64,000 nt of DNA from Paroedura picta (taxonomy: Eukaryota > Chordata > Lepidosauria > Squamata > Gekkonidae): assembly GCF_049243985.1 (NCBI RefSeq), contig NC_135369.1:79487765-79551764 (forward strand). Reading direction: 5' to 3'. This document shows positions 50,301-57,689 of this stretch, piece by piece. The notes under the pieces are model-generated. The model searched no databases and was not told the DNA's origin. It was given only the letters and a program-made list of their open reading frames with translations. The position numbers and the translations under genes are program-made. Every line of letters starts with the position of its first letter. Within the stretch, counting starts at the first letter, position 1.

Positions 50301-53300
50301 CTGTGAGAGGCACAGGGAGTTCTTCTGGAGATTAATCAGGAATCCAAGGAATTGAACACACTCAGTGGTTTGCTGCGTGTCCTCGATGGACTATTCCTTG
50401 GATTGTGATCTGATTAACAGGTTGTCTAATAGGGATAGACATGGATACCCTCCTGGCACAGGACTACCACTGGGAGGCTTAGAAAGAATTTTGGAGGAAG
50501 AAATCCAAACTCTGGTGACTAGTGGGAAAGAGTCTTCTGGGGAAAGAAGCCTTCCCAGCCCAGGCTCTAAAAGAGCTGAGTGGCTGAATTCAGGAGACCT
50601 CTGAAAGGGAGTGTGGTACTTGAGGAACTGAAGAAATTTGAGCTAAGAAACAGGTCTGTCAGTTGGTTCAGCTTTTCTATTATAAAGGACTAGGGTGGAA
50701 CAATTTGAGAACTAGTTAAATATAACATGCTACCAGGCTGACCAGCAAGAACAAGAGAAAGAAGATTAGGGAACTTCCATATTGTTCCTTGCTACCTTAG
50801 TTTATACCTAGGTCCAAAATAGGACATAATCTCATGGAGAAAAACCTGAATGCACACATTTCTGCATTGGGCAGCCTCGAATTAGACTCTGCCTTGACTG
50901 ATGAAATCACTGTAACCAGGAATTCACAAAATGCACAGTAAGTCAGACAGTAATTTGGGACTGCACCCGGAAAGGTGAATTTTAATGCAAAAAGAGATGG
51001 AAAAGCCGGCCCTTTAAAATGCAAATCCAAATGATATTCTGAATATGGAAACAGTCAGAGAGAACATAATATATTTATTCACTATGTTGTCACAGTGTCA
51101 TCAACAGCATTACGCAGGTAACTGGGGTTTGCAATTGAGCTGCCTAGTTCTGTGAAAGGAAACTGATTACAAATCTGCCTTCAGAAAATATAAAAAATGT
51201 ACACAAATTCCAATTCATGTTATGTCTAGTACACAAATATCATATACCTCAATCATGGTTGCGTTGTAAAAGAAATCTGTCCTGCCATTCATTTCCCATA
51301 ATACATATTCTGATTCAACAATTTCAATAAACATATCACCTTCATATCTGAAAACATAAACAAAAAAGTATATCTAAACTAATATAATAAAAAGACAGGT
51401 ACTAAGAATTCAATTCTATTTGTCTCTTGGAAATCAAATAACTGCTTTGAGGATGTGTATTTCCACTAAGGGCTGTCCCTTAGTGGTATTAAACATTTGG
51501 TCATATGGGAGGGTAGAGATGGATTATCTAGTTGTAGACTATTTATTTTTAGACTATTTATCCTTAAATATCTCATTTTATTCAAATTCCTATGGGCAAC
51601 TAACAACCATTTGCAGTTTATTGCAGTGGTTTCCAACCTTTTTGGTATGGGTACCCACAAGTCCCAATTTACTTCACTGAGTAACCCATCCAGAGTTTTT
51701 ATGGTATCCTAGAAAAATTATACCCTTGGCTCTCAGCTGTTCCAACATTCCACTTCCCACAGTGCCCAACCAGATATTTTTGAGAAACTAGCTATCACAC
51801 AGAAGGTGCAGGTACCCTCACTACAGCAAGCAAGTGGGTACATCTCCTCCTCCTCCTCTGCCCCCTGGGCCAGAGCTGAAATTTCAAGAGGTACGCTCAG
51901 GGTGGTGGTTGTGCTAGGTTGAGAAAATAACATGAAGATGGCATATGGTAGTGAAGAAGTTGATGACAAAGGGCTCAACAGAAGAAGAACTGTTTTTTTT
52001 TAAATGCCACTTTTCATTACCTGATGGAGTTATGAAGAGGCTTACAAACAGCTTTGCCTTCCTCTCTGTTTTGTATACAGTCCCGGCAAGGACTGAGCTG
52101 TGAAGTCCTGGTACTATTTGTATCATGTGTCTTCACCAATAAAGCACTGCAATGATTCCAGTGTCTCTGTTCCTGGACCCACAGATTTTACACTCTCCCC
52201 ACCACAGACACCCTGTGGAGCCAAGAGAACTCTAACAGAATTGCTCTATGAGAACAGCCCTAAGAGAACTATGATTGTCCCAGGGTCACCCAGCTGGCTG
52301 CCTGTAGAGGAGTGGGGAATCAAATCCAATTCTCCAGATTAGAGTCTGCTGCTCTTAACCAGTACACCATGCCAACTCCTTGAAGCACCTGGTTATGGTA
52401 TCTTTTTCACAGCAGGAGACAGCAGTAAGGCAATACAGGGAGCTTGGAAAGAGGTGGCCTGCTGAAGCAGGTGCACTGAGGCAGAGACCATGCACAAATG
52501 CACCTCTTTCTATCATCCTCTGGCTTTTCCTATGAGATCTTAAACATCTCTCATCTGCTCTCCAACATCCCCTGTGAAGTTACTAGTTGCCAGACAACTC
52601 CCTCTACCCATTATTGTTGCAAAGAAGTAGAGGGAGATGAGGATGTGAGAAATAGATAAAATAAGGTGACCAGATTTTAACATTGGTAAAGTGGGACACC
52701 ATTGACTGGGGAGGGGGGGTTCTTGATTAAAATTTTGGTCTACATGGAGCAACAAAAAGTTGCATAGAATGCATAGAATGCAAAAATAGTATTGTAACAT
52801 ATATTTTTTAATTTCAGCATAAGTACAATTTGCCAGGTACCCCCAGATGTCCCTCCAAAAGTGGGACAATCTGGTCACCTTAAGATAAAGAGGAAAGATA
52901 AGGTTGCAAAAGGCAGGAGCAACCATTAAGGAGGGATGTACTGTAAGCCACTTTCAGAGACCTTGCTACTTACTTCTGGGTCTTAACCTACAAGTTGGAA
53001 AACACTGGTTTTTTACAATCAAACAACATTTATAAGTCTTAACAAACCCAACACTTCTCCTTTTCTCTTTTCCTTGCCATATTTTCCCTGCTTCCTTTCC
53101 TATTCACCATCAATAATACCTTCTCATGTCCTCCATGTGTAAGTTAAATTCAGCCTCTTATCCTATCATACAACAGTAAAAACAGAGTCATTTGATGAGG
53201 AACTGGAGGAAGAGCCCATGCCTAATGCCTTGCTGATGTATTTCCTCTGTGAGATTTTATAATATTTCAATGGTACTTACAGCATAACTAAAGGACGAAA

Positions 53301-56300
53301 TGGATCTCCATAATGGACATCTATTGGGCAACCAAATGTTGTCTGATCATACTGTATACTCTAGGGGAACAAGGTAATTTAGTATAGATGTTACATTTTC
53401 ATTTATTTGTATCAACAGCTGACAGGAATAAAATACTTAATGCTTACCAAGTCTTTACTTGTCTTAAACCACGTATGTTTCCTAATGTAAGAAAAATAAG
53501 TTATTTCACTCTGAAGTTCTTCAACACTACTTATCCGTAATCACAAAAAAGAATGAGACTGTACAACTTCTGGGAAGTGTTCCAGAGCAACATGCTCATC
53601 TGCTCTATCAACGAGTCCTGGCTGTTCAATATTCTCTAGTACTAAGCACTGAATAGAACTGATAATTCTGCTTCATATGAAGTTGCTTTAGATGGAATGG
53701 TAGCAGTGAAAATCACATAAAGCTATTCCTTTTCTCAACCTTTTTACCATTGAGAACCCCCTGAAACAGCCTTCAGGCTTTGAGAAAATGGATGGGGATT
53801 ACTTCAAAAATGGATTTCCTTGTTAGACAAAGCCAGTTGCTTCAGAAGTGTAATGGGCTCTTTGGGGAGGCCAGTAACATTTGATAAGGGAGGGCTCTTT
53901 CATTAATATAACTTTAGACTACTCTGTTTGTTTTATGTGCTTTTATGCACTCGCATACTTTTATTGGTTGTTGTGTTTTTTTACTGGGTCATATTTCTTG
54001 TATTGGATTGTTTTTTTATTTGCTGTTATTATTAATTTGATCTTGTTTGCTTGGCTTTGTTTTATTGTTACAATTGTAAACTGCTTCAAGGAAGTCTGTG
54101 GAGACAGCCCACAAAACCAAGCAAACAATCAATAGCCAGGAGGCTGGATTGGGAAGGGCAGCAGCAAAATCACTCCTGCCTTTTTCTTCTGCCTGTGGAG
54201 CATGAGATCCTATTCATTGACTTGGAGCCTAGAAGTTTCACTTATAAAATTGAAAGATGTCCTTTCCTCCCCCTGCCCCAGATGCTAGGTCCCATCTACA
54301 TTAGATCACTGTAGTGAGTGTTATATAGGGCTGCAGAAGGTTATAGGGAAGAAGAAGAAGAGTTGGTTCTTATATGCCGCTTTTCCCTACCCGAAGGAGG
54401 CTCAAAGCAGCTTAAGTTGCCTTCCCATTCCTCTCCCCACAACAGACACCCTGTGGGGTGGGTGAGGCTGAGAGAGCCCTGATATCACTGCCCGGTCAGA
54501 ACAGTTTTATCAGCGCCGTGGCAAGCCCAAGGTCACCCAGCTGGTTGCATGTGGGGGAGCGCAGAATCGAACCTGGCATGCCAGTCTACAAGTCCGCACT
54601 CCTAACCACTACACCAAACTGGCTCTCTGGATCATATCACTCCAGTCTTAGCCTACTAATACCAGTTCAAAGTGATGGTCTTATTTATTTCAGTTCAAGG
54701 TCATGGTCAGTTCAAGGTGATTGTCTTGTTTATTATTTATTTACTTTTTTTTTAACCTGCCATTCTACACAGTTGCTCATGGTGGGTAACAGCATATAGT
54801 TCCCACAACAAAACCCATCCTTAACATGCCCGCGGCGCCACGGGCGCCGCGGACTAAATAATTTGTTAAGGGCTTGGTGGGAGGGCTTTGTCCATGATGA
54901 GGAAGGGGCCTGATTGGCCCCTTCCTCCGGACAGACCATCGGCCAGGCCAATCGGCAGGTGCAAAGCGCCTGCCGATTGGCCCGGCCGATTCCCGCCCTG
55001 CTGACAAGGAAGCAACGTGCGGCTCGCAGTTGCTCCCTTGATGGCGGCCTGATGCGTCGGGGGGCGCGAAGCGCCTCCGACGCGTCAGGCCGCCAGCAAG
55101 GGAGCCCCCGGCAGCCGCGCTGTGCGCGACTGCCAGGGGCTCCCTGGTCTAACGCCCGCTGTTTTTAGATTACAGCGGGCTTGATTACTAGTTTAAATTA
55201 TAAAGTCAATTAAAACCCACCTAATAGGGAAACAAATAACCCACCCACTGCTCCACAGGCTTTGATCCAGTGCCTCAGGGGACACTCCCATGGTTGGCCA
55301 ATGACCTGGCTGCTTCAGGGAGGGGCCCAGATCTTATTGCCTTCGCCTCAACCAAAAACCTGGTGAAAAAGCTCCATTTTACAAGCCCTGTGGAACTGTG
55401 AATGTTCCATCAGGGCCCTCAGTTCTCTGGGGAGCTCATTCTACCAGGTTAGGACCAGGACCGAAAAGGCCCTGGCCCTGGTCAAGGTCAGGCAAGCTTC
55501 CCTTATACCTGGGATCTCCAACAGTTCTGTACCTGCATAGCAAAGTGCACTGTGGGGGGGCATAAGGAGATAGACGATCCTGCAGTTATGTGGGGCCCAG
55601 ACTGCAGATAGCCTTAAAGGTTAACACCAGAACCTTGAACCTGATCTGGGCTGCAACTGGAAGCCAATGCAGCTGCCTCAGCAGCAGCTGGATATGGATC
55701 CTCCAAGATGTTCCTGTGAGGACCCTAGCAGCGACATTCTGCACTGGCTGCAATTTTTGGGTCAGAGACAAGGGTAGGCCCATGTACAGCGAGTTGCAAA
55801 AGTCCAGTCTGGAGGTGACCATTGCATGGATCATTGTGGCCAAACAATCCAAGGACAGATAGGGTGCTAGTAGCCTCGCCTGGGAAAGATGGAAAAATGC
55901 CAAAAGACTCCAGTGACCTAGCCTCCATTAGAATCATAGAATAATAAAGTTGGAAGGGACCTCATGGGTCATCTAGTCCAATTCCCTGCACTATGTAGGA
56001 CACTCACATCCGTATCGCTCATCTACTGTAACCTGCCACCCATTTGTGTCCTCACAGAGGGACTCAGGACAGATCCTTGGGATACATTGACAAGGAAGTA
56101 TCCAGAGTCACTTCCAAATTCCTGGCTGAGGGTGAGCTGTTAAGCTATACCCCAACCAGTGTGCATAGGCACACTTCCACATCAGTTGTCTTCCTGTCCA
56201 GCCACAGTGCTCCCATCTTGGATGGGTTGAGTTTGAGGCAACTCTGCTGTAACCACCCAGGTACAGATTCCAAACAACTGGCAAATGTATTTGGGGGGAC

Positions 56301-57300
56301 ATTCGGGCAGCCGTCCATCAGGAGACAGAGCTGGGTGTCATCCGCATACTGGTGACAAAACAGCCCATAACTCCAGACTAGCTGTGCCAGAGGGCACATA
56401 AAGATGTTAAACAATGTGGGAGAGACGACTGCCCCCATTGCTACCCTCTGTGTCTGGTTCCAGAGAAAGGTGCATAGCCACTGAATGGCTGTCTTCCGAA
56501 TTCTGGCCCCGGCGAGATGGTGGGCTAACAACTCATGGTTGACCACATCAAACACAGCCAACAGATCAAGCAACACAAGGATAGCCGAAGCCCCAATCCA
56601 GCTGGCACCAGAGATCATCCGTCGCGACCAGCACAGTCTCTACTAGGGTTGTGTGCGGCAGCATCCGAATCAGGCGTTCCAGGCTGATGCAACCAGTGCC
56701 ATGCTGTGGGGGGGAAGGGGAGGTGTGGGCGCCGGTGCGTAACTCAGCACACACACACAGATCAACATATCTGAAAGACCACCTAATTCCTTATGAACCT
56801 GCTCAACTATTATGGACAATCTAAGTGGAGGTTCTGGTTCAGCTGTCCCCATCTTCCTAGAGTAGGTGGATGGCAACCCAGTGATGTCATAGAATCATAG
56901 AGTTGGAAGGGGCCATACAGGCCATCTAGTCCAACTCCCTGCTCAACGCAGGATCAGTCCTAAGCATCCTAAAACATCCAAGAAAAGTGTGTATCCAACC
57001 TTTGCTTGAAGACTGCTGCCAGTGAAAGTATCACCTCTGAAAGTATCTGTTACCTAAGTCTGTGTCTATCTGAATACAGTCCCTAAACATGTATATGTGC
57101 ACAAGCGGCTGATCTGCTCTCTGAAAACTGATCTCTCTTTCCTAGAGTGATGTTGAAGATTCTAGGTATACAACAGTCTGAATGCAGCCTATTGCTTGCT
57201 AGAAGAATACTAGAAACATATTTCCAACTGTCTATACTTTATATAAATTTCTTACCGAGGTACAATGAATGTGAAGTTCTGATCTTCACAAATTAGAGGT
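32206..57300 (-). CDS. CATSPERE: CATSPERE C-terminal part (last 8 exons; 5' part outside window)
   Basis: Minus-strand exons 57,300-57,256; 53,481-53,448; 53,360-53,281; 51,347-51,248; 45,556-45,455; 42,185-42,028; 35,804-35,751; 32,392-32,206 join with matching phases at every GT/AG junction. They give 252 residues and a stop. Features: an extracellular part with conserved cysteines (FGCPIDVHYGDPFRPL; the EIWGPH-NYYSCF and ILDPNFSFCDL motifs typical of CatSper auxiliary subunits), one transmembrane helix (IAVFSAMIIMLFLGVLVF), then a short Ser/Arg-rich cytoplasmic tail. CATSPERE is part of the CatSper calcium-channel complex of the sperm tail. I chose CATSPERE over the related CATSPERD because the gene lies just upstream of DESI2 in the same orientation, the order I recall for mammals. 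The reading frame is intact, suggesting a working gene. Its introns hold most of the large repeats of the window. Confidence 0.85.
32393..33935. other. CATSPERE last intron, left part
   Basis: Contains a G run near 32,599-32,610 and an L2/SINE-type tail at about 33,220-33,280 (minus). A palindromic AT-rich patch of ATTAATTTAAAT-type units lies at 33,405-33,465. Otherwise nothing recognised. Confidence 0.4.
33936..34351 (+). mobile_element. Solo LTR (Gypsy-like)
   Basis: A 416-bp unit starting TGTCAGAATC and ending CAACCTGACA with AATAAA near its 3' end, flanked by CCCTA (33,931-33,935) and CCCTG (34,352-34,356), a 4-of-5 target duplication. The TGTCAG...CTGACA ends resemble those of the chromovirus LTR at 18.6-19.0 kb, but the inside differs. 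No internal region of its own is next to it, so this is a solo LTR left by recombination. Confidence 0.65.
34832..34997. repeat. 82-bp tandem duplication with GT/GA runs
   Basis: The unit AAGGTAAGGAGGGGAAAGAG...GTCTGTGTGTG...GGACCAGGAAGAAGAGG occurs twice with a period of 82, followed by a degenerate third copy to about 35,085. The purine-rich strand contains many GT steps. CATSPERE intron. Confidence 0.75.
34998..35750. other. CATSPERE intron, nothing recognised
   Basis: Degenerate purine-rich repeat to about 35,085, a C run at 35,140-35,154, then AT-rich sequence without a recognised feature. Confidence 0.4.
35751..35804 (-). CDS. CATSPERE: CATSPERE exon, 54 bp
   Basis: Encodes SFCDLSALFAVRTYGITE with split first and last codons; completes the DPNFSFC motif. 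Confidence 0.85.
36024..36301 (+). mobile_element. Sauria-type SINE, intact with target duplication
   Basis: Begins with the tRNA-like GCCTCTTGTGGCGCAGAG and a B box (GGAGTTCAATCCC), ends CAGGGGATACCTTTACCTTT. ACAGATTTTTCT is repeated exactly at 36,012-36,023 and 36,302-36,313. It is close to the copies at 13.0 and 43.9 kb. Confidence 0.92.
36304..36585. other. CATSPERE intron, nothing recognised
   Basis: Pyrimidine-rich sequence without a recognised feature up to the start of the BovB piece. Confidence 0.35.
36586..36801 (+). mobile_element. BovB (RTE) LINE endonuclease fragment
   Basis: Translates to GISELKWTGMGEFNSDYYQVYYCGQESLRRNGIAFI to KPFNITV, the endonuclease core of BovB LINEs. The next expected codons are missing and CR1 sequence in the opposite orientation begins. 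Both ends are truncated. Confidence 0.88.
36802..37967 (-). pseudogene. CR1 ORF2 fragment (endonuclease) with one frameshift
   Basis: The APE-type endonuclease reads from MEGKRLEAV (37,967) through LYTNARS, ITETWW, GDFNFPDVCW and SDHVLIEF, with catalytic-type Glu, Asp and His present. Compared with the copy at 58.4 kb, one base is lost in an A/G run near 37,100, after which the frame continues as MTIPERRKHCRSSKKPIW. The RT domain is absent. Confidence 0.85.
38006..38998 (-). CDS. CR1 ORF1 protein: zinc-finger/coiled-coil plus esterase domain (intact)
   Basis: 330 residues. N-terminal CSECDMIAF...CPKCK (two C-x2-C pairs, probably a zinc-binding PHD-like fold), then a short leucine heptad stretch (LLEEKIRRLENRIITL), a charged linker, and a C-terminal SGNH/GDSL-type esterase domain. 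Its landmarks are VIGDSLLRG (Ser nucleophile block), HVGTNDMS (Asn/Asp block) and PDGLHLLKLG (Asp-His block). CR1/L2-group ORF1 proteins with an esterase domain are known. They bind nucleic acid and help form the LINE ribonucleoprotein. No stop interrupts it, so this copy is not old. Confidence 0.9.
   Translation of the reverse strand: MHCLDITMDLQDTHPIICSECDMIAFLPEDKMDYSCPKCKLVRLLEEKIRRLENRIITLTQSKKGEEFIDQSPATRNKDNTTSPEEDKEIDHNREPLQTVRKKTQRRRARQFSGPLELQNRFQAFAEEVQGSTREEVPKQSPRQREETTGTEGNGVEKKKKRRVLVIGDSLLRGMDRDVAGPDPLTREVCCLPGAKIKDVSERLPKFLKSTDRYPFVMVHVGTNDMSLNTIAPIKKDYQDLGRKLKQMGAQVVFSSILPVKGRGMHRERKIMEVNHWLRSWCRQERFGFWDHEIGFLEEGLLAPDGLHLLKLGKNVFGRNLGRFIRRALN
39099..40034 (-). repeat. 142-bp tandem array upstream of CR1 ORF1 (about 6.6 units)
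   Basis: CACCCAGGCAG recurs at 39,099, 39,241, 39,383, 39,525, 39,667, 39,809 and 39,951, an exact period of 142. Units differ at only a few positions. The base after CACCCAGGCAG alternates T, C, T, C, T, C, C, hinting at a two-unit higher-order repeat. Each full unit holds a CACGTG E-box and, on the minus strand, an ATTAAAAAGGG TATA-like string. The last, partial unit reads CACGTC. On the sense strand of CR1 the array lies directly before the unique 5' UTR, like the monomer promoters of mouse L1. The array stops where DIRS sequence starts. Confidence 0.93.
40035..41790 (-). mobile_element. DIRS-type retroelement fossil, gag end
   Basis: Minus strand. Starting near 41.79 kb with a short terminal palindrome (AGTCCCAATGTGGGACT) and CpG-rich leader, it carries a gag-like gene with an N-terminal zinc-ribbon-like CSQC...DEHDRCLICLGEGH and a long Ser/Pro-rich linker. 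A C-terminal domain follows (AYQLCLWQSFSKYIELISEEQRSLARMIQ) of the type shared with the LAP2-alpha tail, which is known to derive from a DIRS gag. Only the gag part is present; RT and recombinase are absent and the CR1 142-bp array begins at the inner edge. Broken, incomplete, moderately young by its readability. Confidence 0.82.
41791..42027. other. CATSPERE intron, nothing recognised
   Basis: Short AT-rich stretch between the DIRS end and a CATSPERE exon. Confidence 0.4.
42028..42185 (-). CDS. CATSPERE: CATSPERE exon
   Basis: Encodes NYYSCFRFEGGRF, the DPYEILNHSGINSIIWPQ stretch and YLFRLRILDPNF. The upstream acceptor TCTAG at 42,186-42,190 keeps the frame open; the nearer CAG at 42,166-42,168 would not fit the phase of the preceding exon. 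Confidence 0.85.
42186..43407. other. CATSPERE intron, mostly unrecognised
   Basis: 42,840-42,885 is a piece of the unclassified interspersed repeat (AAACTTTGTTGGTCTTAAAGG) also at 24.5 and 26.9 kb. Nothing else recognised. Confidence 0.4.
43408..43522 (-). mobile_element. tRNA-derived SINE head, degenerate
   Basis: On the minus strand this reads GAGCCAGTGTGGTGGAGTAG (A box) and TAGGTTTGAATCCCCATTCC (B box), the start of the L2-tailed SINE family; the tail is missing. Confidence 0.6.
43914..44200 (-). mobile_element. Sauria-type SINE
   Basis: (AAAGGT)n at 43,914-43,930 is the reversed tail; the tRNA-like head GCCTCTTGTGGCGCAGAG ends near 44,200. Full length. No clear target duplication seen. 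Confidence 0.88.
44201..45454. other. CATSPERE intron, nothing recognised
   Basis: No exon or recognised repeat. A 176-codon minus-strand open frame (44,905-45,435) has no domain I recognise and is probably chance. Confidence 0.35.
45455..45556 (-). CDS. CATSPERE: CATSPERE exon
   Basis: Encodes AKCLRYAQSWNNMIYKDQ to EIDEIWGPH, phase 0 at both ends. Confidence 0.85.
45557..46430. other. CATSPERE intron, nothing certain
   Basis: AT-rich; 46,315-46,380 has a poly(A)-signal-like AATAAACC and LTR-like base composition but no defined ends. Confidence 0.3.
46431..46560. repeat. DIRS-like terminal repeat copy (1 of 4)
   Basis: AGAAAGGTCCTTCTCCTCTGAG...GGCATCTT...GGGAGACAGGAACAAAACTTC matches the repeats at 48,949-49,050 (same direction) and 47,470-47,560 and 49,320-49,440 (opposite direction). 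Confidence 0.6.
46610..47170 (+). mobile_element. Gypsy-like (Mag-type) fossil: LTR end, primer site, gag start
   Basis: The LTR-like sequence ends ...GACATTACA at 46,812 and is followed at once by TGGTGCCAGAGG, a tRNA primer-binding-site form common in Gypsy elements. AATAAA lies near 46,750. From 46,867 a gag-like N-terminus reads ENWKHWAQAFQLYLIAARID and EEEALLIYTTFFPGG, as in Mag-clade gag proteins. Nothing further downstream is recognised. Broken and much reduced. The left LTR boundary is uncertain. Confidence 0.6.
47470..47560. repeat. DIRS-like terminal repeat copy (2 of 4)
   Basis: GAGAAAGACCCTTCTCAGTG...GAGGACATCTTGG, the same direction as the copy at 49,320-49,440. It marks the downstream edge of the DIRS recombinase part. 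Confidence 0.55.
48949..49440. repeat. Facing inverted repeats inside the DIRS fossil (copies 3 and 4)
   Basis: 48,949-49,050 (CCATTGATTACTTATCACAA, AGGGTCCTTCTCTTCTGAGG, ACATCTTG) recurs as its reverse complement at about 49,320-49,405. They enclose about 300 bp with no coding. The same block recurs at 46.4 and 47.5 kb, so it behaves as an element end. It may be a small non-autonomous DIRS relative. Confidence 0.55.
50651..51247. other. CATSPERE intron, nothing recognised
   Basis: No exon or recognised repeat. Confidence 0.35.
51248..51347 (-). CDS. CATSPERE: CATSPERE exon
   Basis: Encodes YEGDMFIEIVESEYVLWEMN to FYNATMIE. The Leu codon before it is split with the previous exon. It carries a potential N-glycosylation site (NAT). 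Confidence 0.82.
51624..53007. mobile_element. hAT-like DNA transposon remnant, 1.4 kb
   Basis: Starts CAGTGGTTTCCAACC and ends GTTGGAAAACACTG, hAT-type inverted ends. The flanking 8-mers GTTTATTG and GTTTTTTA agree at 6 of 8. No transposase frame survives. It carries a SINE inside (52.17-52.38 kb) and fills most of the 1.9-kb CATSPERE intron, 277 bp from one exon and 273 bp from the other. Confidence 0.7.
52170..52380 (-). mobile_element. L2-tailed tRNA-SINE within the hAT remnant
   Basis: On the minus strand: a tRNA-like head (GGCATGGTGTACTGGTTAAG; GGATTTGATTCCCC), then CTGGGTGACCCTGGGACAAT and the CACAGGGTGTCTGTGGTGGG body. Same family as at 54.3 kb. Confidence 0.75.
53281..53360 (-). CDS. 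CATSPERE: CATSPERE exon
   Basis: Encodes SIQYDQTTFGCPIDVHYGDP and onward to LVM. GTAAGT donor. Confidence 0.82.
53448..53481 (-). CDS. CATSPERE: CATSPERE exon, 34 bp
   Basis: Encodes KHTWFKTSKDL. A very short exon, supported by phase on both sides (the Arg codon is split with the previous exon). Confidence 0.75.
53482..54344. other. CATSPERE intron with a hAT scrap
   Basis: 53,730-53,800 resembles a hAT end (TTCTCAACCTTTTTACCATTGAGAACCCCC). The remainder is T-rich with nothing recognised; the open frame at 53,881-54,135 is low-complexity. Confidence 0.35.
54345..54628 (-). mobile_element. L2-tailed tRNA-SINE, full length
   Basis: Minus strand: AGAGAGCCAGTTTGGTGTAG (A box), CAGGTTCGATTCTGCGCTCC (B box), then GGTGACCTTGGGCTTGCC, CCCACAGGGTGTCTGTTGTG and an L2-like tail (GCGGCATATAAGAACC) ending in (CTT)n at 54,345-54,362. 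Confidence 0.85.
54818..55191 (+). mobile_element. Helitron-like element made of consecutive hairpins
   Basis: Begins TCCTTAACATG after an A and ends GGGCTTGATTACTAG before a T, the A|TC...CTAG|T pattern of Helitrons, with the usual 3' hairpin (55,154-55,162 with 55,172-55,180). Five more stems fill the element: 54,830-54,839/54,843-54,852 (10 of 10); 54,899-54,910/54,916-54,927 (12 of 12); 54,938-54,959/54,969-54,990 (21 of 22); 55,032-55,067/about 55,070-55,104 (about 32 of 35); and 55,101-55,114/55,130-55,143 (13 of 14). CpG-rich, no coding. Inserted in an L2 3' UTR within a CATSPERE intron. Confidence 0.65.
55929..56050 (-). mobile_element. CR1 3' end inserted in L2
   Basis: AGAATCATAGAATAATAAAG ... 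GACCTCATGGGTCATCTAG ... CTACTGTAACCTGCCACCC is a very short 5'-truncated CR1, closest to the copy at 14.64 kb. Confidence 0.85.
56889..57040 (-). mobile_element. CR1 3' end fragment
   Basis: ATAGAATCATAGAGTTGGAAG through CTTTGCTTGAAGACTGC, closest to the subfamily at 2.75 kb. 5'-truncated after about 130 bp. Confidence 0.85.
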
Positions 57301-57689
57301 CTGTGGATGCAAAACAGAGAAACAGAATTACAGAAATCAAATAGAATTCTTTGCAAGTATGACAACTTAAAATAAGTTGGGAGAACTAGCTTAGTTAAGT
57401 GTGTAGTCTTGTATAAAATATATACCATGGTACACTTCTGACGCATGAGTCAGGTGAGAATGAAGCTGCCCTAGTTCTGGAAATTGAAGGCTTGCACAAC
57501 TGTGGAGTCAATATTTTGCAGAGTTTGTACCCCCTATCTGAAGCAATACATCATGTACTCCTACCTGTTTAAATTTAAATAATGCTGCCAATAGTTGGGC
57601 TTGCACATGCCCTGAATAGTTCAGTATGTGAATAAACTAAGGATACTCTTACATACTTAAAAATATCAACATAGGAATTTGTTATAGTA
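57041..57689. other. CATSPERE intron around the first exon in window
   Basis: Apart from the 45-bp CATSPERE exon at 57,256-57,300, nothing recognised. Confidence 0.35.
57256..57300 (-). CDS. CATSPERE: CATSPERE exon (first one in window)
   Basis: Encodes PLICEDQNFTFIVP plus split codons. CAG acceptor and GTAAG donor. Earlier exons must lie beyond the Harbinger/CR1 block to the right. Confidence 0.75.

Larger units (their letters stand above)
47470..50650 (-). mobile_element. DIRS-type retroelement fossil: RT/RNase H and tyrosine recombinase parts
   Basis: Minus strand, inside a CATSPERE intron. Parts: end of reverse transcriptase (LLIRSQSKE-like, GFLINLQKNSLCLSQRLEHLG) about 50.65-50.22 kb; RNase H (WSEREKSLPIYILELQAI) near 49.9 kb; post-RT segment (RWPEGLLYAFPPFLLIPKLL) about 48.5 kb; tyrosine recombinase piece (LFLLAITSAHRVSEI) near 47.8 kb. 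About 1.2 kb of foreign sequence with its own inverted terminal-type repeats lies between the RNase H and post-RT parts. Broken, with many breaks, and older than the gag fossil at 40-41.8 kb, of which it is a separate copy. Confidence 0.75.
54700..56880 (-). mobile_element. L2 LINE, minus strand, with two nested insertions
   Basis: The 3' tail begins near 54,700. A 3' UTR and the ORF2 C-terminus follow (LSLDCLATMIHAMVTSRLDFC; AARVLTGTSWRIHIQLLLRQ; about 55,903-55,586). The RT core about 56,618-56,145 has an intact QYADDTQLCL box and LKLNPSKMGALWL. The upstream part is degenerate to about 56,880. A Helitron-like element (54,818-55,191) interrupts the 3' UTR, and a CR1 3' end (55,929-56,050) interrupts ORF2. 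5'-truncated, with frame breaks. Confidence 0.85.

Noticed and set aside
53881-54135. 84-codon frame rich in Phe, Leu and Tyr, suggesting a membrane protein
   Set aside because: T-rich low-complexity intron DNA; no conserved motif and no splice support.
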